From Mesorhizobium sp. M2E.F.Ca.ET.219.01.1.1 (GTDB lineage Bacteria > Pseudomonadota > Alphaproteobacteria > Rhizobiales > Rhizobiaceae): DNA of 64,000 nucleotides. Within the stretch, counting starts at the first letter, position 1; each line of letters begins with the position of its first letter. The stretch covers positions 310,001 to 374,000 of the forward strand of contig NZ_SADT02000004.1 in the NCBI RefSeq assembly GCF_004016445.2, read 5' to 3'. This document shows, in pieces, positions 32,861 to 42,705 of this stretch. Made by a program: the position numbers and the translations under genes. The notes beneath the pieces are model-generated. The model worked only from the letters and a program-made list of their open reading frames with translations, had not been told where the DNA came from and searched no databases.

Positions 32861-32903
32861 GCAATTCCAGGAAAGTGCGTAGCGGCTTTCCGTTCGGAAT
32901 TGC
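32861..32903 (+). repeat. Dispersed palindromic repeat, family A, copy 3
   Basis: GCAATTCCAGGAAAG ... CTTTCCG ... GGAATTGC. It is one A shorter in the inner arm than copies 1 and 2, with a compensating change (CTTTCC for TTTTCC) in the other arm that keeps the stem paired. Confidence 0.82.
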
Positions 32904-32942
32904 GTGCAATATGGGCGCGGCGGACAATGGAGAGGTGAGTTC

Positions 32943-33311
32943 ATGACCATCAAAGGCAGTTGCCACTGCAAGGCGACAACCTTCGAGGTTGCCGAGGCGC
33001 CGCAGACGGGGACGCAATGCACATGCTCGTTCTGCTCGAAGCGCGGGTCGCTATGGGCCTACTATGTGCCGTCGCAATTCAAGCTCACAAGCCCGCCTCA
33101 GAACGTCTCCTTCTATCGCTGGGGCTCGAAGACCGTGAAGCATGGTTTCTGCGCCATTTGCGGTTGCGGCACCTTCACCGAGACGCCTGACTGGTCGACC
33201 GGAAAGCCGGATTTCGACAACCCGAAGATCAGCGTCAATTCGCGCCTGTTCGACGATTTCGACCTGGACAAGGTCGAGGTGGTGGTCATCGACGGCAAGA
33301 ATCTGTGGTAG
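32943..33311 (+). CDS. GFA family protein (second, distinct subfamily)
   Basis: A 122-residue GFA-fold zinc protein with Cys clusters GSCHCKATTF, QCTCSFCSKRG and GFCAICGCGTF. It shares the metal scaffold but little other sequence with the GFA protein at 31706-32116, so they are not recent duplicates. The start at 32943 follows GGAGAGGTGAGTTC. Reaction unknown. Confidence 0.92.
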   Translation: MTIKGSCHCKATTFEVAEAPQTGTQCTCSFCSKRGSLWAYYVPSQFKLTSPPQNVSFYRWGSKTVKHGFCAICGCGTFTETPDWSTGKPDFDNPKISVNSRLFDDFDLDKVEVVVIDGKNLW

Positions 33312-33447
33312 AGGCGAAGCGGGAACGGCCAGCGACTTTTGCGGCTGCATTCCCGTTCCGTTTTTCGCCGCATTTCATGCTACAAGGCTGCGGAAGGGCT
33401 GATTTGGCGTGGCCGCAAGGGCCGCGAGTTGGAGAGGGACCAATCTC

Positions 33448-34098
33448 ATGAAGAAGACTGTGCTCGTCGTCGTGGCGACGGCTTTGCTGGTGAGCGCCTG
33501 CACCACCACCGATCCGTATACCGGCGACCAGAAGATCTCCAACACGGCGGCCGGCGCCGGCCTTGGCGCGCTGGCAGGCGCCAGCCTTGGTCTGCTGGCC
33601 GGCGGCAATGACCGCCGCAACGCCTTGATCGGCGCCGGCATCGGCGCGCTGGCCGGCGGCGCGATCGGCGCGACGATGGACCAGAACGAGGCCGAGCTTC
33701 GCCGTCAGTTGCAGGGCACCGGCGTCAGCGTCACCCGCAGCGGCGACCAGATCATCCTCAACATGCCGTCCGACATCACCTTCAACGTCGACCAGGACGC
33801 GGTGAAGCCGGGCTTCTATCCGGTGCTGAACTCCGTTGCGCTGGTGCTGAAGAAGTTCCGCCAGACGACGGTGGATGTCTTCGGCCACACCGATTCGACC
33901 GGCGGCGACCAGCACAATTTCGACCTGTCGCAGCGCCGCGCGCTTGCCGTCGCCAACTACCTGGCCGGCCAGGGCGTCGATCAGCGCCGCTTCGCCGTCA
34001 CCGGCTTCGGCAAGACGCGCCCGATCGCATCCAATGCGACGGCCGCCGGCCGCGAGCAGAACCGGCGTGTCGAAATACAGCTGTCGCCGCTCACCTGA
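33448..34098 (+). CDS. OmpA-family outer-membrane lipoprotein
   Basis: A 216-residue lipoprotein of the YiaD/OmpA type. The signal peptide ends in the lipobox LVSAC (Cys at about residue 19). It is followed by a glycine-rich segment (about 35-80, AGAGLGALAGASLGLL and GAGIGALAGGAIGA), which resembles Gly-zipper membrane inserts. The C-terminal OmpA domain (about 105-216) has FGHTDSTGGDQHN, LAGQGVDQRR and NRRVEIQLSP and binds peptidoglycan. Start set by GGAGAGGG. A terminator lies 34 bp after the stop. Confidence 0.95.
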   Translation: MKKTVLVVVATALLVSACTTTDPYTGDQKISNTAAGAGLGALAGASLGLLAGGNDRRNALIGAGIGALAGGAIGATMDQNEAELRRQLQGTGVSVTRSGDQIILNMPSDITFNVDQDAVKPGFYPVLNSVALVLKKFRQTTVDVFGHTDSTGGDQHNFDLSQRRALAVANYLAGQGVDQRRFAVTGFGKTRPIASNATAAGREQNRRVEIQLSPLT

Positions 34099-34131
34099 GA
34101 AAACTTGCCAGCAGCGAATTGCCACCAAGCA

Positions 34132-34157
34132 GAACGGCCCCGAGCGGGGCCGTTTTT
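34132..34157 (+). terminator. Intrinsic terminator after the OmpA-family gene
   Basis: ACGGCCCC-GAGC-GGGGCCGT followed by TTTTTTG: a strong GC stem and T-tract 34 bp beyond the stop codon. Confidence 0.88.
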
Positions 34158-34345
34158 TGTTGGCTCGGTCCGAAGATGGGCGAAGGTCTTAGGACATTAG
34201 CTTATTCTAATTGATACTTTCCAAATCCAGGGAAAGGACTACCATTCGGCTGTTCCAGAGGGGATGGGGCGGTTAAACCGGCCGCGCAATCGCATCTGCC
34301 GCCCCGGTCTTGCACGGCCAGATCAAGGGAATCTGGGAGGAATGC

Positions 34346-34954
34346 ATGACAAGAACAGCTCGCATCGGACGCTGCGGCGCCCTCGTTTTGACTGGCCTTT
34401 TGGGCGCGTGGCTCGGAGCCGCCACGGCTCGGGCAGAGGATGCCAATAAGGCCGATATCGAAGCCCTGAAGAAATCCCTGGCCAAGTATGAAGATTACAC
34501 GGCCGCCATCCGCGACCTCTATCTGTCGACCGAAGGCTGCGTCTACTACAACGGGGAAAAGATAGACGGCGCGATGTACTATCCTAAGGGCGCCATGGGC
34601 GTCCATTTCGTCAACGTCCCGAGCATCGGCAAGCCGCTCGATCCGATGAAGCCCAACGTCCTGATCTACGAGCCGACCAGGAAAGGTCTTAAACTGGTCG
34701 GCGTGGAATGGCTGGTGCCTTTGACGCCGGATGTGAAGGAGGTTCCGAAGCTGTTCGGCCAGAAATTCATGGGGCCGATGGAAGGACACTACCCGCTCAT
34801 CCCGAGGGAGTTCGTTCATTACGACCTGCATGCCTGGCTGTTCAGGGACAATCCAAACGGCATGTTCACTCCGACCAACCCGAAGGTGACGTGCAACAAG
34901 GCCGAATTCCCGATGCTGGAGAAGCCGACCAAGATGATGCCTGGGCCGATGTAG
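34346..34954 (+). CDS. Secreted protein of unknown function
   Basis: A 202-residue protein, family not recognised. Residues 1-30 form a signal peptide ending ATARAED. The mature protein starts with a charged helix (KADIEALKKSLAKYEDYTAAIRDL, quoted in part: ALKKSLAKYEDY), then a conserved-looking core with STEGCVYYNGEKIDGAMYYP (in part: GCVYYNGEKIDG), MGVHFVNVPSIG, LIYEPTRKGLKLVGVEWLVP (in part: LIYEPTRKG), and an ending with HYDLHAWLF and NPNGMFTPTNPKVTC. Two Cys could pair. The His/Tyr-rich C-terminal part could bind a metal, but this is speculation. Start set by GGGAGGAATGC. Confidence 0.78.
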   Translation: MTRTARIGRCGALVLTGLLGAWLGAATARAEDANKADIEALKKSLAKYEDYTAAIRDLYLSTEGCVYYNGEKIDGAMYYPKGAMGVHFVNVPSIGKPLDPMKPNVLIYEPTRKGLKLVGVEWLVPLTPDVKEVPKLFGQKFMGPMEGHYPLIPREFVHYDLHAWLFRDNPNGMFTPTNPKVTCNKAEFPMLEKPTKMMPGPM

Positions 34955-34984
34955 GGCAGGGCGGGCAAAGCAGCGCAAAAAAGA

Positions 34985-35010
34985 AACGGCCCGGAGAACC
35001 GGGCCGTTTT
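34985..35010 (+). terminator. Bidirectional terminator between convergent genes
   Basis: AACGGCCCGG-AGAA-CCGGGCCGTT with TT on the plus side and, on the minus strand, TTTCTTTTTT. It lies 30 bp after the secreted protein gene and 25 bp after the helicase stop, so it serves both. Confidence 0.85.
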
Positions 35011-35035
35011 CATGTCTGCTTCTAAAGATGGAAGC

Positions 35036-36574
<1,539 letters not shown>

Positions 36575-36867
36575 GTGTTTGATGTCTTTGGCTGGTTCGG
36601 GAAAATCGCAACATGTGTTGCGGCAGGCGCCGCGCGCTTGCAAGATCGCGGTTGCAGTTAGGCGCAAGTCCGCGATTTGTCAACAGAAACAGCCGGGAAT
36701 CCCGGTGATTGTGAAGACGTAACCTTAATCGCGATGCTTAAAGCGCGTCGCGTCGAAACGGAATCAGGCTACGCGCTTTGAATCTTAGCTTGATGCATGT
36801 CGTGTTCCCAAAACCGCTGCGCACTTTGGGCGACATGCATTGATCGAAACAATATCGCCGCGCCGGC
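36575..36867. other. Intergenic region between nadK and the helicase gene
   Basis: A 293 bp gap. It holds a CGCGTCGCGTCG-rich inverted region with CTTAAAGCGCG (36735-36746) and GCGCTTTGAA (36773-36782), then repeat family B (36793-36840). An AT-rich part lies at 36600-36725 and may carry the helicase promoter. No gene is seen. Confidence 0.5.
36793..36840 (+). repeat. Dispersed palindromic repeat, family B, copy 2
   Basis: Arms ATGCATGTCG and CGACATGCAT enclose CCCAAAACCGCTGCGCACTTTGGG. It is the reverse-orientation relative of the element at 7326-7374. Confidence 0.75.
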
Positions 36868-37641
36868 TCAGTAGCGGAACTGCTCGGCAAGGATGCGTTC
36901 GTTCCAGGAATGGTTGGGATCGAACAGCAAAGTTGCCGTCGCCGTCGGCGATTCCCGCACGGTGACGGAGGCCACCGCCTTGACCTCGGTATGGTCCGCG
37001 GCGGCATTCACCGGGCGCTTTTCGGCCTCCAGTATGTCGAAACGCACGGTCGCCTTGTTGGACAGCAGCGCCCCGCGCCAGCGACGCGGCCGAAAAGGGC
37101 TGACCGGCGTCAATGCCAGGAGCGGTGCATCGAGCGGCAGGATCGGCCCGTGCGCCGACAGATTATAGGCCGTGGAGCCGGCAGGGGTGGCGATCATGAC
37201 GCCGTCGCAATTCAGCTCCTCCAGCCGCACCTGGCCATCGATGGTGATGCGGATCTTCGCCGTCTGGTAGGACTGGCGCCACAGCGCCACCTCGTTGATG
37301 GCCGGCGCCGCAACGGATTCGCCGTCATGTGTCACGGCGACCATTTCCAGCGGCCGGATCGTCTCGGCAACGGCGTTGGCGATGCGTTCATCGAGACCGC
37401 CGGCGCGATATTCGTTCATCAGGAAGCCGATGGTGCCGCGGTTCATGCCGTAGACCTTCTTGCCTGTGCTCATCGTCTCGCGCAGCGTCTGCAGTAGAAA
37501 ACCGTCGCCGCCGAGCGCGATGATGATCTCCGCTTCAGCGACAGGCACCTGCCCATAACGCGCCGACAGGCTTTCCCGCGCGGCGAGGGCGTCGTCGGTG
37601 TCGGAAGAGACGAAGGCGAAACGGCTGGCGGCTTTGCTCAT
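36868..37641 (-). CDS. nadK: NAD kinase
   Basis: Phosphorylates NAD to NADP in the cytoplasm. The 257-residue protein shows the conserved GGDGFLLQTLR (catalytic Asp), NRGTIGFLMN, ELNCDGVMIATPAGSTAYNLSA (quoted in part: ATPAGSTAYNLSAHGPI) and LTPVSPFRPRRWRG. The ATG at 37641 follows GGGAGCC; longer starts give an Arg-rich leader that looks non-coding. It lies divergent from a small membrane protein gene. Confidence 0.96.
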   Translation of the reverse strand: MSKAASRFAFVSSDTDDALAARESLSARYGQVPVAEAEIIIALGGDGFLLQTLRETMSTGKKVYGMNRGTIGFLMNEYRAGGLDERIANAVAETIRPLEMVAVTHDGESVAAPAINEVALWRQSYQTAKIRITIDGQVRLEELNCDGVMIATPAGSTAYNLSAHGPILPLDAPLLALTPVSPFRPRRWRGALLSNKATVRFDILEAEKRPVNAAADHTEVKAVASVTVRESPTATATLLFDPNHSWNERILAEQFRY

Positions 37642-37849
37642 GGCTCCCGGAGGGCGACCGTCTGCGGGGCCGCGCCGGCGACGGCGTAGCATGCGTCGCC
37701 CATATCTGTGAAGGGTGCAGCGCTCGCCGGCGGGTGACACCCCGGCAGTCGCGCTTCGTGACAGAAGCGACATGAATGTGATGGCCACAATGGTTAAGAG
37801 GAAGCTTAAACACTCGTAAAGCCAGATCGATCATGTTAGCCGACAGTGG

Positions 37850-38053
37850 ATGGGTTGGCGGGGGCTGGCCAGTCGAGAGACCTGTCTATTGCCGGTAACG
37901 CGTCTGATCATAGTCTTCCTGATGATGGGAAGCTTCGCGCTGATGTTCGCCGAACTCGTGCGTCATTCGGAAGAGATGAGCCAGCGGCCGCAGCCGGCAG
38001 TTTCCCGTTGCGGTGACGCCACGGGAACGCCTTGCCCGCAACGGGCGCTGTAG
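37850..38053 (+). CDS. Small single-pass membrane protein (possible)
   Basis: A 67-residue frame. Residues about 16-36 (VTRLIIVFLMMGSFALMFAEL) are strongly hydrophobic, and the rest is polar with two Cys. The start may instead be the TTG at 37889, giving 54 residues opening LPVTRLI. No ribosome binding site is convincing for either. Its C-terminal sequence is less convincing as coding. It is divergent from nadK and lies 20 bp from the convergent hydrolase gene. Family not recognised. Confidence 0.4.
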   Translation: MGWRGLASRETCLLPVTRLIIVFLMMGSFALMFAELVRHSEEMSQRPQPAVSRCGDATGTPCPQRAL

Positions 38054-38073
38054 GCTCCGCTTCGCCTTATCGC

Positions 38074-38832
38074 TCAGCCGCCCTGCAAGTGGCAGCCCGC
38101 TTTGCGTTTGCCAGCGACATACTCGTCGATGAGTTGCCGGTATCGCACCTTGCCGAAGCTTGGGAAATGGCCGCCATGGACGATCGACACGTCGAGATCG
38201 CGCATGGCGAGCAGCGTTCCGACATAATCCTCAATGTCTGAGTGGTAGACGTCGTCGATCAGCGGCCCGTCATAGACGATGTCGCCCGAAAGCAGGATGC
38301 CAGTCTTCTTTTCATAGAGCGCGATGCCGCCAGGCGAATGTCCAGGCGTGTGGATGACCTCGAAGGCGCGGTCGCCGAGATCGACGACGTCGCCATGTCC
38401 GAGCAGCCGGCCGGCCGGCGCCGGCGGGATGCGATAGCGCGCCGTGTCCCAGCCCTGTGGCGAGCGATCGAACATCTTCTCATTGGCGTAACGGTCCGCG
38501 ACCGTCCATTCGTTGCGTGGATCGGCGAGGATCGCCGCCTCGGCCGAGTGCACGCAGCGGTCCGGAAACTCGTGATGGCAGCCGATATGGTCGAAATGCG
38601 TGTGGCTGGCGACGCAGGTGAGCTTGCGCTCGCTGACAAGCGGCACGTGGCTCCTCAGGCTGAAATGGCCGAGGCCAGTGTCGAACAATAGGTCGCGGTC
38701 GCGGCCGCGCACATGCCAGATGTTGCAGCGGAAGAACGGCTTTATCCACGGCTCATGGATGAGCGTGACGTCGTCGCCCATGCGGATGGTTTCGTACCAG
38801 TCCGGAGCCTCGATGACCGGAAGCATGCTCAT
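38074..38832 (-). CDS. Metallo-beta-lactamase fold hydrolase in a transport operon
   Basis: A 252-residue zinc hydrolase of the MBL superfamily. Metal ligands are visible: H77xH79xD81H82 in SHTHFDHIG, H161 in VIHTPGHSPGG and D184 in LSGDIVYDG, with a further His in VHGGHF. The GHSPGG and HxHxDH pattern suits glyoxalase II- or lactonase-like members. No signal peptide. The start lies 3 bp after the stop of the ABC transporter ATPase gene, so it is almost certainly the last gene of that operon and may act on the imported compound. Confidence 0.92.
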   Translation of the reverse strand: MSMLPVIEAPDWYETIRMGDDVTLIHEPWIKPFFRCNIWHVRGRDRDLLFDTGLGHFSLRSHVPLVSERKLTCVASHTHFDHIGCHHEFPDRCVHSAEAAILADPRNEWTVADRYANEKMFDRSPQGWDTARYRIPPAPAGRLLGHGDVVDLGDRAFEVIHTPGHSPGGIALYEKKTGILLSGDIVYDGPLIDDVYHSDIEDYVGTLLAMRDLDVSIVHGGHFPSFGKVRYRQLIDEYVAGKRKAGCHLQGG

Positions 38833-38835
38833 GGA

Positions 38836-39900
38836 TCAGTCCGCCAGCAGGATGATGTCTTGAGCGTTGCATGAAACCGGGATCGTGTCGCCTGCCTGGA
38901 CGGTGGCGGAAGCGGGCGCCTTGGCGATGAACTGCAGTACCGGATCCAGCATCGACGTGGCCAGCACGCGCTTGAAGCTGCCCTGGAAGACGACATCGCC
39001 GACCTTGCCGGCGCCGAGCGCGACATCGCCTTTCGCGTCGCCGAGAACCAGGTGCTCGGGCCGGATGGCGAGCGCTACCGGGGCGCCGGCAGGTGAGGCG
39101 CCCTGCAGCGAAAGCGAGCCCACTGCCGTCGAGACCATGACGATCCCGTCCCTCGCTTCGGTCACGGTGCCGGCAAGAATGGTGCTTTCGCCCATGAAGG
39201 TGGCGGAGAAGCGTGTCTTCGGCCGCGCATAGACGCGCTCGGGCGGGCCCTCATCCTCGATGCGGCCGTCATTCATCACCACGCAGTGGTCTGCCAGCGC
39301 CATCGCTTCTTCCTGGTCGTGGGTGACATGGACAAAGGCGGTGCCGACGCGCTTCTGGATCGCCTTCAGCTCATCCTGCATCTGCCGCCGCAGCTTGAGA
39401 TCGAGCGCGCCGAGCGGCTCGTCGAGCAAAAGCACCGCCGGTTCGATGACCAGCGCACGGGCCAGCGCCACGCGCTGGCGCTGGCCGCCGGAGAGCTGAT
39501 GCGGTTTCTTGTCGAAGGCGGCCGCCAAGCCGACAAGGGCAAGCGCATCGCGCGCCTTCGCCGCCCGCGTCGCGCCGTCGATCCCCCGCATGCGCAGGCC
39601 GAAACCGACATTGCCGCCGACGCTCATATGCGGGAACAGCGCATAATCCTGGAACACGGTGGTCGTCGGGCGCTTGGCCGGCGGCACGGCGGTGCAGTCC
39701 TGGCCACGAATGAAGACCTTGCCTTCGCTCGGCGTGACGAAGCCGCCAAGGATCGACAGCAGCGTCGTCTTGCCTGAGCCTGACGGCCCGAGCAGGATCG
39801 TGTAGCTGCCGGGGTCGATCGCCAGCGAGACGTCTTTCAGCACCGGCAGCTGGCCGAATCGGTGCGAGACGTTGCGGATGTCGACCAAAGGCGCGCTCAT
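38836..39900 (-). CDS. ABC transporter ATPase, polyamine type (PotA-like)
   Basis: The 354-residue nucleotide-binding subunit of an importer. Walker A GPSGSGKT is at 38-45, Q-loop in VFQDYALFPHM, signature LSGGQRQRVALARAL, Walker B VLLLDEPLGALD, H-loop VTHDQEEA, and a C-terminal TOBE domain (about 275-354). The pattern matches the spermidine/putrescine/Fe(III) group. The start overlaps the preceding permease stop by 4 bp. Confidence 0.95.
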   Translation of the reverse strand: MSAPLVDIRNVSHRFGQLPVLKDVSLAIDPGSYTILLGPSGSGKTTLLSILGGFVTPSEGKVFIRGQDCTAVPPAKRPTTTVFQDYALFPHMSVGGNVGFGLRMRGIDGATRAAKARDALALVGLAAAFDKKPHQLSGGQRQRVALARALVIEPAVLLLDEPLGALDLKLRRQMQDELKAIQKRVGTAFVHVTHDQEEAMALADHCVVMNDGRIEDEGPPERVYARPKTRFSATFMGESTILAGTVTEARDGIVMVSTAVGSLSLQGASPAGAPVALAIRPEHLVLGDAKGDVALGAGKVGDVVFQGSFKRVLATSMLDPVLQFIAKAPASATVQAGDTIPVSCNAQDIILLAD

Positions 39901-40679
39901 GCCGGCTTTCTCCGCAACAGCGTCAGTTCGAAAAACACTACCAGGACAATGGAGACGGCAAAGACCAGCGAGCCGACGGCATTGGTCTTGGGGTTGAGGC
40001 CGGAGCGCAAGAGGTTCCAGATTTCCACGGGCAGCGTCGTCTCGAAGCGGGTGAGCAGGAAGGAGATGACGAACTCGTCCCAGGAGAACGTCATCGACAG
40101 GAAGAAGCCGGCGAAGATCGCCGGCGCCATCACCGGCACGGTGATCAGGAGCAGCACCTTCCATTCGGCGGCGCCGAGGTCGCGCCCGGCGCGCTCGATG
40201 TTGATCTGGTGGTCGCCCATCTGGCTGTAGATGATGGCGAAGCAGAGCGGCAGGTTGATCACCACATGGCCGATGCCGGCCGCAAGCAGCGATTTCGGCA
40301 CCCCGGCCCAGTTGAACAGCACCAAAAGCCCCATGCCGATGATCAGATAGCTGACGGTGAGCGGCAGCGTGATCAGCCCGCGCAGCAAGGCCGAGCCCGG
40401 CAGGACGAAGCGCGCGAAACCCCAGGCTGACAGAAATCCAAGCGTGACCGAGGCAAGCGAGGAGAGGACCGCCACCATTAGCGAATTGACCAGCGCTGAG
40501 GTGAGCCTCGCGTCTGAAAGCACCGCCTGGTACCAGCGCAGCGACGGTCCGGTGAAAGGCGGGATCGGGAAGGAGGTCGCCTGCAGCGAGAACAGCACCA
40601 GCACGACCACCGGCAGGAAGATGAAACCGTAGACGGCGATGGCGTAGAGCCAGGCGGCGAGGCGGACGGCGGCGCGCAT
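39897..40679 (-). CDS. ABC transporter permease (PotC-like)
   Basis: A 260-residue inner-membrane permease with about six spans. The EAA loop facing the ATPase is visible near RAGRDLGAAEWKVLLLITVP (in part: GRDLGAAEWKVLLL). It pairs with the upstream permease to form the channel. The first residues are MRAAVRLAAWLYAIAVYGF, with the first span at about 8-30. The gene starts 2 bp after the preceding permease stop and overlaps the ATPase gene start. Confidence 0.94.
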   Translation of the reverse strand: MRAAVRLAAWLYAIAVYGFIFLPVVVLVLFSLQATSFPIPPFTGPSLRWYQAVLSDARLTSALVNSLMVAVLSSLASVTLGFLSAWGFARFVLPGSALLRGLITLPLTVSYLIIGMGLLVLFNWAGVPKSLLAAGIGHVVINLPLCFAIIYSQMGDHQINIERAGRDLGAAEWKVLLLITVPVMAPAIFAGFFLSMTFSWDEFVISFLLTRFETTLPVEIWNLLRSGLNPKTNAVGSLVFAVSIVLVVFFELTLLRRKPA

Positions 40680-40681
40680 GG

Positions 40682-41527
40682 TCAGGCCCGCTCGATCTTC
40701 AGCCAGCGCGCGCAGGCGAGGTAGGCGATGGTGACGACCGCCATCAGGATGATCGACAGCGCGGAGGCCAGCGGGAAGTCGCCGCGCCGGCCGATCTGCA
40801 ACATGACCAGCTGCGGCATGACCAGCTCGTTGTTGCCGCCAAGGATCTGCGGCGTGATGTAGTCGCCGATGCAGAGCACGAATGTGAGGAAGGCGCCGAC
40901 CATGATGCCGGGCAGAGTCAGCGGCAGCACGACATGCAGGAAGGTGCGCACCGGCCCGGCGCCGAGATCGGCGGCTGCCTTGCGGTAGCTCGGGCTGAGC
41001 TGCTTGAGATTGGCGAAAATCGTCAGCGTCAAAAGCATGACGAAGAAGTGCACGAAGCCGGTGACGGTGGCGAAACGCGTGTTGGCGAGCTGCAGCGGCT
41101 CGCCGATCAGGCCGATGCCGGTCAGCGCCCGGTTGATGACGCCGTTCTGCGCCAGCACCAGCAGCCAGGAGTAGGAGCGCACGACATAGGACGTCCAGAA
41201 CGGCAGCACGGCCAGCATCAGCGCCAGCCGCTGCCAGCGTTCCGGCACCATCTCGGCGAGGATCCAGGCAAAGGGATAGGCGAGCAGGATAGAGATCACG
41301 GTGACGATGGCGGTGACCTCCAGTGAGTTCACCATCGCCCGCCAATAGGACGGATCGGTGAAGAACTGGCTGTAATTGGCCAAGGTGAAACCGCCGCCTT
41401 CATGCCCCGTGAGGCTGGAAAACCCCATGGCGATGAAGGGCAGCACGAAGAACGCACACGTCCACGCCAGCGCCGGCGTGACCAGCGCCCAGGGCAGGGC
41501 ACGCGGGTTGCTTCCAGAAACGCTCAT
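40682..41527 (-). CDS. ABC transporter permease (PotB-like)
   Basis: A 281-residue inner-membrane permease with about six spans. The EAA loop appears as KAAADLGAGPVRTFLHVVLP (in part: AAADLGAGPVRTF). The start at 41527 (MSVSGSNPRALPW) is preferred over 41563, which lies inside the binding-protein gene. It is the second gene of the operon, 8 bp after the binding-protein stop. Confidence 0.94.
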   Translation of the reverse strand: MSVSGSNPRALPWALVTPALAWTCAFFVLPFIAMGFSSLTGHEGGGFTLANYSQFFTDPSYWRAMVNSLEVTAIVTVISILLAYPFAWILAEMVPERWQRLALMLAVLPFWTSYVVRSYSWLLVLAQNGVINRALTGIGLIGEPLQLANTRFATVTGFVHFFVMLLTLTIFANLKQLSPSYRKAAADLGAGPVRTFLHVVLPLTLPGIMVGAFLTFVLCIGDYITPQILGGNNELVMPQLVMLQIGRRGDFPLASALSIILMAVVTIAYLACARWLKIERA

Positions 41528-41535
41528 CGGCCGAT

Positions 41536-42612
41536 TTACTGCGCCTGCAGCATCTCGGTCCACATGTCCTGCATCTTCTTGTCGAGGTCGGCGTTCGGCG
41601 CCGGATAGGCCTGGGCGCGGGCTAGGAAGCCGGGCTGCTCGTCGAAGCGCAGGATCTTCTTCTGCTCGTCGGTGAGCGCCGCGGTCTTGTTCGCCGGCAT
41701 GCCCCAGTAGCAGGACGAGGTGGCAAGGCGTGCCTGGCCCTCAGGGCTCATGATGTACTGGATGAATTTCAGCGCCATGTCCTTATTCTTGGAATCCTTG
41801 AACATGGCGAGCGACTGCGACCAGAGCACAGCACCTTCCTTCGGGATCGAGAAGTCGAGCGCCGGGTTCTCCTTCGCAAGGCCGGCCGTCACCCACTCGC
41901 CACCGCCGACCAGGATATCGACCTCGCCGGTGGCGAGAGCGGTCTGGCTGGCGGTGACCTCGCCGACCAGCTTGGCGTTGGCCTTCATCTTGAGGAGCTC
42001 GGCCTTCAGCGCCGGCAGGTCGGCCTCGGTGAGATCGGCGGTCTTCTTGCCGATCGCCAAAGCCGCCATGCCGATCACCGGCAGGTAGTAATCGTAGATC
42101 GCGACCTTGCCCTTGTATTTGTCGCTGGTCAGCGAGGCCAGCGACTGCATGTCGGCCGGGTCGACCTTGGTCTTGTTGAAGCCGATCGTGTTGTAGCCGA
42201 ACTTTTCGGTGATGCCGTAGCGCTTGCCGTCGACGATGGTCGACTTGTCCATCTTCACTTCCGGGAAAAGATCGGCGAAGGGCAATTTATCCACGGGCAG
42301 CGGCTCGAACAGGCCCTTTTCGACGCCGCGCGGCACGTCGATGGAATCGATCACCATCACGTCCCAGTCGCCGGGCTGCGACTGGTCGACGATGGCCAGC
42401 CCCGCGCCGGTGCCCTCGAACTCCTTGACGTTGACCTTGACGTCGTTGGCCTTCTCGAATGGCTCGAGCAGCGCCGGATCGGAATGGTCGCACCAGATCA
42501 GCGCGTTGAGATCGGCGGCCTCAGCGCCGCCGGCCGCAAGAAGCAGCGCGGCGGCCGCGCAAGCGGCTGAAAGATGAGACTTCAGGGCGGAAAGCGGATT
42601 CCGAGCGGTCAT
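41536..42612 (-). CDS. Periplasmic substrate-binding protein (PotD-like)
   Basis: A 358-residue extracellular solute-binding protein. Signal peptide about 1-32 (CAAAALLLAAGGAEA). Two-lobe PotD-type pattern: LNALIWCDHSDPALLEPFEK, YGITEKFGYNTIGFNKTKVD (in part: FGYNTIGFNKTKV), AIYDYYLPVIGMAAL and IQYIMSPEGQARLA. Four acidic and aromatic residues usually grip polyamines, but I cannot confirm them, so substrate remains open. It is the first gene of a five-gene operon, divergent from tetR. Confidence 0.94.
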   Translation of the reverse strand: MTARNPLSALKSHLSAACAAAALLLAAGGAEAADLNALIWCDHSDPALLEPFEKANDVKVNVKEFEGTGAGLAIVDQSQPGDWDVMVIDSIDVPRGVEKGLFEPLPVDKLPFADLFPEVKMDKSTIVDGKRYGITEKFGYNTIGFNKTKVDPADMQSLASLTSDKYKGKVAIYDYYLPVIGMAALAIGKKTADLTEADLPALKAELLKMKANAKLVGEVTASQTALATGEVDILVGGGEWVTAGLAKENPALDFSIPKEGAVLWSQSLAMFKDSKNKDMALKFIQYIMSPEGQARLATSSCYWGMPANKTAALTDEQKKILRFDEQPGFLARAQAYPAPNADLDKKMQDMWTEMLQAQ

Positions 42613-42652
42613 CGAGTGTTCTCCCTGCCTTGCTGGCTTGTTGGAAGAAAAG

Positions 42653-42678
42653 TTGAACCAATTCTAAAATTGAGTCAA
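42653..42678 (+). promoter_or_regulatory. Probable TetR operator
   Basis: TTGA-N2-CAATT-N4-AATTG-N2-TCAA, an imperfect 26 bp palindrome (20 of 26 positions symmetrical). It lies 40 bp before the binding-protein start and 27 bp before the TetR start, the expected place for a repressor controlling both transcripts. Confidence 0.7.
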
Positions 42679-42705
42679 TTATGTTTTTGTGGCAGAGAGG
42701 CCGAT

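Noticed and set aside
36575..36667. N-terminal extension of the helicase from a TTG at 36667.
   Set aside because: The extra residues (RLTATAILQARGACRN) look non-coding and lie before the conserved start of the family.
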